DNA from: Micropterus salmoides
Lineage: Eukaryota > Chordata > Actinopteri > Centrarchiformes > Centrarchidae
Direction: 5' to 3'
Length of the DNA stretch: 64,000 nucleotides
Assembly: GCF_014851395.1 (NCBI RefSeq)
Contig: NW_024041151.1
Span: forward strand, 30,116,231-30,180,230
The notes under the pieces were generated by a model. That model did not search any database. It was not told the DNA's origin and worked only from the letters and a program-made list of their open reading frames with translations. Made by a program: the position numbers and the translations under genes. This document shows positions 63,988 to 64,000 of this stretch, in pieces (the stretch's first letter is position 1; each line of letters begins with the position of its first letter).

Positions 63988-64000
63988 CTGTGTGGACAGA

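Overview
This window is nuclear genomic DNA of a bony fish, probably a percomorph teleost. It is AT-rich, its genes are split into short exons with GT-AG introns, and its spacers and introns are packed with fish-type repeats (L2-like LINEs, a tRNA-derived SINE, hAT-like and TTAA-target miniature transposons, ATCC and TG microsatellites). The species cannot be read from the sequence.

Five protein-coding genes can be built exon by exon, each giving an unbroken reading frame. (1) spr, sepiapterin reductase, + strand, 3 exons, 2026-4254, 267 aa. (2) smyd1, muscle SET/MYND lysine methyltransferase, + strand, 10 coding exons, 9270-20308, 483 aa, including a 39-nt cassette exon. (3) dqx1, DEAQ-box ATPase-like protein, - strand, 11 coding exons, 35264-23102, 818 aa, with a probable noncoding first exon near 40.03-40.31 kb. 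(4) thnsl2, threonine synthase-like 2, - strand, 8 coding exons, 51304-42804, 484 aa. (5) The last three coding exons of tbc1d13, a Rab GTPase-activating protein, - strand, 63987-63492; the gene continues beyond the right edge.

Layout: 0-2 kb is a decayed LINE plus the spr upstream region. 2-4.3 kb is spr. 4.3-9.2 kb is repeat-rich spacer. 9.2-20.3 kb is smyd1, whose first intron carries one TTAA-flanked transposon nested inside another. 20.3-23.1 kb separates the facing 3' ends of smyd1 and dqx1. 23.1-40.3 kb is dqx1, whose introns hold a gypsy retrotransposon relic, a LINE end and several MITEs. 40.3-42.8 kb is spacer with a full SINE. 42.8-51.3 kb is the thnsl2 coding region, followed to about 56.4 kb by its probable 5' intron and promoter, with a 1.5-kb foldback element. 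56.4-63.5 kb is spacer and tbc1d13 3' region.

The genes do not form a pathway. They reflect conserved vertebrate linkage: as I recall, SPR, DQX1, SMYD1 and THNSL2 all lie on human 2p11-p13, whereas TBC1D13 lies on human 9q34, so a synteny boundary falls between about 56 and 63 kb. I saw no CRISPR, operon, phage or otherwise novel system. The points most worth following up are the degenerate helicase motifs of dqx1, the smyd1 cassette exon, and the transposon nests and inverted repeats.
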